A stretch of 6,929 nucleotides of DNA, taken from Bdellovibrionales bacterium. GTDB lineage: Bacteria > Bdellovibrionota > Bdellovibrionia > Bdellovibrionales > Bdellovibrionaceae. Positions within the stretch are counted from its first letter, which is position 1, and the number at the start of each line of letters is the position of its first letter. The DNA is taken from contig DAHVKR010000068.1 of NCBI GenBank assembly GCA_027320785.1, positions 1-6,929 on the forward strand, written 5' to 3'. A program made the position numbers and the translations under genes. Positions 4,717-6,929 of this stretch are shown here, one piece after another. Below the pieces are notes generated by a model. The model ran no database searches. It was not told where the DNA came from and saw only the letters and a list, made by a program, of their open reading frames with translations.

Positions 4717-6813
4717 TTAGTGTGCAACCCTACCTTTCATTCTCGATTCAAATCTGGAGAACAAAATCGGAAGTACGATCAACGTCAGAAGTGTCGAAGA
4801 AATAATTCCCCCGATTACGACAGAGGCAAGAGGCTTTTGAACTTCAGCTCCGATGCCGGTCGAAATCATCATTGGGATAAACCCGAAGACTGCTACGAGT
4901 GCCGTCATAAGAACTGGACGAAGACGAACTAAGGTTCCTGAAAGAACAAGGTCTTTCCCAGTTTTTCCTTCGGCTTTGAGTTTGTTAAAGAAGTTAACGA
5001 GTACGACCCCATTGAGTACGGCAATCCCTGAGAGCGCAATAAATCCGATACCTGCGGATATACTAAAGGGAAGACCATTTAAAATCAGTCCAATAACCCC
5101 ACCGACAAGTGCCATTGGGATACAGGCAAAAATGAGGAAGGTCTGCGCGACACTTCCGAAGGCTGCATAAATCATCATCAAAACCAAAGACAGAGCAATC
5201 GGAGCCAAAATCAAGAGACGTGACCTTGCTTGCTCTAGGTTTTTAAAATTCCCTCCCCATTCGAGGTAGTAGCCATCCGGAAGCTTAAGCTGCGATTCAA
5301 CTGCCTTTTGAGCTTCGAGTACGAACGATTCAGTATCGCGGCCCCGAAGATTAATGAGAACTGCTGTTCGGCGATTCGAATTCTCTCTGTTCACCGAACC
5401 GTAGGTTTCTTTAAAGGAAATATCGGAAAGCTTCCCAAGAGGCACTAAGACATTTGGTCCAACACCTACTGGCAAATCTTTGATTGTGCCAAGATCAGAT
5501 CTCAGATCATTTGCAAGTCTCACAACAATTGGAAACTTTCTTTCTCCTTCGTACAAAAAGCCTGCTTCCTGGCCTCCCAGAGCAATCGAAACTGTGTCGA
5601 GAACGTTCTTCACAGATCCGCTGTAAGCTGAAAGCTTTGATTCGATCGGCTCGATTCTTAAAACTGGTGACGTGCCTGCCAAGTCTACTTCGACATCACC
5701 AGCCCCTCTTACTTGAGATACGATTTCTTGGGTCTTCTTCGCGAATTCAACAAGCTTATCTAAATCAGGTCCAAAAACCTTTACCGCTACATCGGCTCTT
5801 GTTCCTTCAAGTAACTCGTTAAAGCGCATTTGAATAGGCTGCGAAGCCAAATATGTTTGACCAGGAATTTCCTTTTCAAGTTTTTCAACCATCAATGTAG
5901 TGAGTTCTTGAAAGGTTCTTTTCTTGCCATCTACTTTTGGCCACTCATCACGAGATTTCAGCATAATATAGGTATCCGAGACGTTAACTCCCATCGGATC
6001 GGTTGCGACCTCGCTCGTTCCAATTCGGGAGAAAACGTGAGCGACTTCAGGAAAAGTTTCGACAACTTTATCAGTCTTTCTTTGGAACTCTACGGACTGA
6101 CTCAAGCTCGCATTTACGGGCCTAATCATATGAAACGCGAATGATCCTTCGCTCAATTGTGGTAGGAATTCAGCTCCTCTAGTCATGAAGAGCCCAATAC
6201 CTAGAGCTACAGAGAGCAACCCGAGTCCCATCGTCAAATTTTTTCGCTTATACGCGAATTCAAAAAACGGAATGTAAGCTTTGCGAATCCACTCCATCAG
6301 TTTTGGTTCTTTATCGACTGTCTTACCAGATAAGAAGATGCTGGCGAGCGCCGGTGCCGTTGTAAAAGAAAGCACAAAGGCTAAGAGCACCGCGATGGCA
6401 AATGTTGAAGCCATCGGAATGAACATCTTCCCTTCGACTCCAGTTAACGCAAATACTGGCAAGAAAACCATGACGATAATGAATTGACCAAATCCGGCTG
6501 CTTGTCTGATTTCAACAGTGGATTCGTAAACAGCTTTTTTGATTTCTTCTTGGTTTAAGTTTCGCCCTAGAGATTTCGCTCGGTCGTGAAGAAACCTGAC
6601 ACAGTTATCGAGTACGATTACTGTACCATCCACGATGATCCCAAAGTCGAGTGCTCCTAAACTCATGAGGTTCCCTGAAATCCCAAGGGGCTTCATCACG
6701 AGAAAGGTAGCGAGTAACGAAAGCGGAATTGTCACAGCAGTAATGAGGGCAGCTCGAATATTTCCCAATAAAATGAGCAGAATGATGGTTACAATAATGA
6801 ACGCTTTTTTCAT
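4717..6813 (-). CDS. czcA: CzcA-like RND heavy-metal efflux pump, N-terminally truncated
   Basis: Inner-membrane subunit of a tripartite CzcCBA-type exporter that uses the proton gradient to expel Zn2+, Co2+ or Cd2+. 698 residues against about 1,040-1,060 in intact relatives: TM1 and the first periplasmic half (about 345 residues) are absent and the frame starts at TM2 (IIVTIILLILLGNIRAALI). Visible in order: TM2-TM3 (6-43), TM4 motif LDFGIIVDGTVIVLDN (55-70) with Asp56 and Asp62 matching CzcA Asp402 and Asp408, TM5-TM7 (112-212), second periplasmic domain (213-530, starting with FLPQLSEGSFAF), and TM8-TM12 (532-687). The DFG-x3-DG signature points to the Zn/Co/Cd/Ni group rather than Cu/Ag (CusA). 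The third acidic position is Asp69, where CzcA has Glu415. ATG 6813 has GGAG seven bases upstream, but both lie at or beyond the composition break. Without TM1 the product should not work as a pump. No czcB or czcC is in the window. Confidence 0.9.
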   Translation of the reverse strand: MKKAFIIVTIILLILLGNIRAALITAVTIPLSLLATFLVMKPLGISGNLMSLGALDFGIIVDGTVIVLDNCVRFLHDRAKSLGRNLNQEEIKKAVYESTVEIRQAAGFGQFIIVMVFLPVFALTGVEGKMFIPMASTFAIAVLLAFVLSFTTAPALASIFLSGKTVDKEPKLMEWIRKAYIPFFEFAYKRKNLTMGLGLLSVALGIGLFMTRGAEFLPQLSEGSFAFHMIRPVNASLSQSVEFQRKTDKVVETFPEVAHVFSRIGTSEVATDPMGVNVSDTYIMLKSRDEWPKVDGKKRTFQELTTLMVEKLEKEIPGQTYLASQPIQMRFNELLEGTRADVAVKVFGPDLDKLVEFAKKTQEIVSQVRGAGDVEVDLAGTSPVLRIEPIESKLSAYSGSVKNVLDTVSIALGGQEAGFLYEGERKFPIVVRLANDLRSDLGTIKDLPVGVGPNVLVPLGKLSDISFKETYGSVNRENSNRRTAVLINLRGRDTESFVLEAQKAVESQLKLPDGYYLEWGGNFKNLEQARSRLLILAPIALSLVLMMIYAAFGSVAQTFLIFACIPMALVGGVIGLILNGLPFSISAGIGFIALSGIAVLNGVVLVNFFNKLKAEGKTGKDLVLSGTLVRLRPVLMTALVAVFGFIPMMISTGIGAEVQKPLASVVIGGIISSTLLTLIVLPILFSRFESRMKGRVAH

Positions 6814-6815
6814 GA
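6801..6815. other. Probable junction between czcA and unrelated sequence
   Basis: CzcA similarity stops at about residue 5 of the open frame: IIVTIILLILLGN fits the family, while MKKA replaces the expected conserved segment, and the spacing to GN is off by one residue. Going further upstream in the czcA frame, a TAA stop occurs at 6876-6874. Hand-counted GC is 8 of 30 for 6781-6810 and 69 of 116 for 6814-6929. The breakpoint lies within these bases or a few either side. No insertion-sequence end or target duplication can be recognised in the short flank. Confidence 0.6.
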
Positions 6816-6860
6816 CCAGTCTCCACGGCGGATGGCTGTGCTGAATGCATAATGGCTCAT
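6810..6860 (-). CDS. Possible very short ORF or broken gene start (16 codons)
   Basis: ATG 6860 opens a frame reading MSHYAFSTAIRRGDWS and stopping at TGA 6812-6810, which itself overlaps the ATG at 6813 as ATGA. It starts on an ATGA overlap with the upstream fragment and has CAGG seven bases before it. It may be the first residues of a longer gene whose remainder was lost where the sequence switches to czcA, or a chance frame. No function can be given. Confidence 0.25.
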   Translation of the reverse strand: MSHYAFSTAIRRGDWS

Positions 6861-6929
6861 GGGTTAGCCTGCGTTACCGGCAATGTGCCGGCATCTGAAT
6901 GGGAATTTTGTGGCGCGCTGGCGGTGGGG
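6857..6929 (-). CDS. Possible C-terminal end of an unidentified gene (5' end off the window)
   Basis: One frame is open from the right edge to a TGA at 6859-6857, giving 23 residues (TASAPQNSHSDAGTLPVTQ within them) of the Ala/Pro/Ser/Thr-rich kind often seen at protein tails. The stop overlaps the ATG at 6860 in an ATGA, a common operon junction. The other minus-strand frames also reach stops within the segment, so coding is only suggested. No family can be named from so short a piece. Base composition differs from the rest of the window. Confidence 0.3.
   Translation of the reverse strand, partial: PTASAPQNSHSDAGTLPVTQANP
6877..6891. repeat. Short perfect hairpin in the right-end segment
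   Basis: CCGGCA, a 3-base loop ATG, then TGCCGG: six GC-rich pairs. It lies within the possible C-terminal coding fragment and has no T-run on either side, so it is not a terminator by the usual criteria. It may be part of coding sequence by chance. Confidence 0.3.

Noticed and set aside
5484..6144. Two plus-strand open frames (112 and 104 codons) within czcA
   Set aside because: Antisense to the conserved second periplasmic domain of CzcA, with no recognisable protein features.
6605..6850. 81-codon minus-strand frame that crosses the junction, rich in His and Cys
   Set aside because: It overlaps czcA in another frame; its apparent His/Cys content comes from out-of-frame reading of TM2-TM4 codons.
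1..6929. tRNA, rRNA, CRISPR array, transposase gene or insertion-sequence ends
   Set aside because: None seen on either strand; the open frames fill nearly all the window and no repeated spacer-repeat pattern or terminal inverted repeat was found by eye.

Overview
The window is a heavy-metal resistance and metal-handling locus of a Gram-negative bacterium. The Gram-negative call rests on an RND-type efflux pump, several lipoprotein signal peptides and secreted periplasmic proteins. Base composition is moderate and AT-leaning, with very AT-rich gaps between genes. The combination of many small lipoproteins and Lys-rich secreted proteins would fit a Bdellovibrionota-type deltaproteobacterial relative, but this is a weak guess: there is no rRNA or housekeeping marker here to settle taxonomy.

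Every gene I accept lies on the minus strand, so transcription runs from high to low coordinates. The gaps are short (3 to about 60 bp) and I see no convincing minus-strand terminator between genes, so the block reads as one operon or a few nested ones. In transcription order: (i) the C-terminal two thirds of a CzcA-like RND metal/proton antiporter (6813-4717), missing about 345 N-terminal residues; (ii) a small single-pass membrane protein with a very basic tail (4687-4409); (iii) a Cys/His-containing candidate lipoprotein (4375-4025); (iv) a secreted, disordered, His/Cys/Lys/Asp-rich metallothionein-like protein (3978-3748); (v) a second Cys-containing lipoprotein (3744-3397); (vi) a complete Zn/Cd/Pb-type P1B ATPase, ZntA/CadA-like (3340 or 3358 down to 1124); (vii) a secreted protein with a carboxypeptidase-regulatory-like beta-sandwich domain (1120-674); (viii) a small CzcI-like protein with a His/Cys cluster (615-223); (ix) the start of a third small lipoprotein, cut by the left edge (167-1). 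No stretch over 300 bases lacks a gene.

A plausible joint role: the P-type ATPase moves Zn2+/Cd2+ from cytoplasm to periplasm, the RND pump (when intact, with CzcB/CzcC partners that are not in this window) exports it across the outer membrane, and the His/Cys-rich secreted protein and lipoproteins bind or sense metal in the periplasm. The three lipoproteins appear to share a short sequence pattern and may be a paralogous family tied to this locus.

The right-hand end (about 6800-6929) differs. It is GC-rich (69 of 116 bases by hand count), does not continue the CzcA reading frame, and seems to hold fragments of unrelated genes with ATGA overlaps. Either a real rearrangement truncated czcA, or the contig is chimeric at this point.
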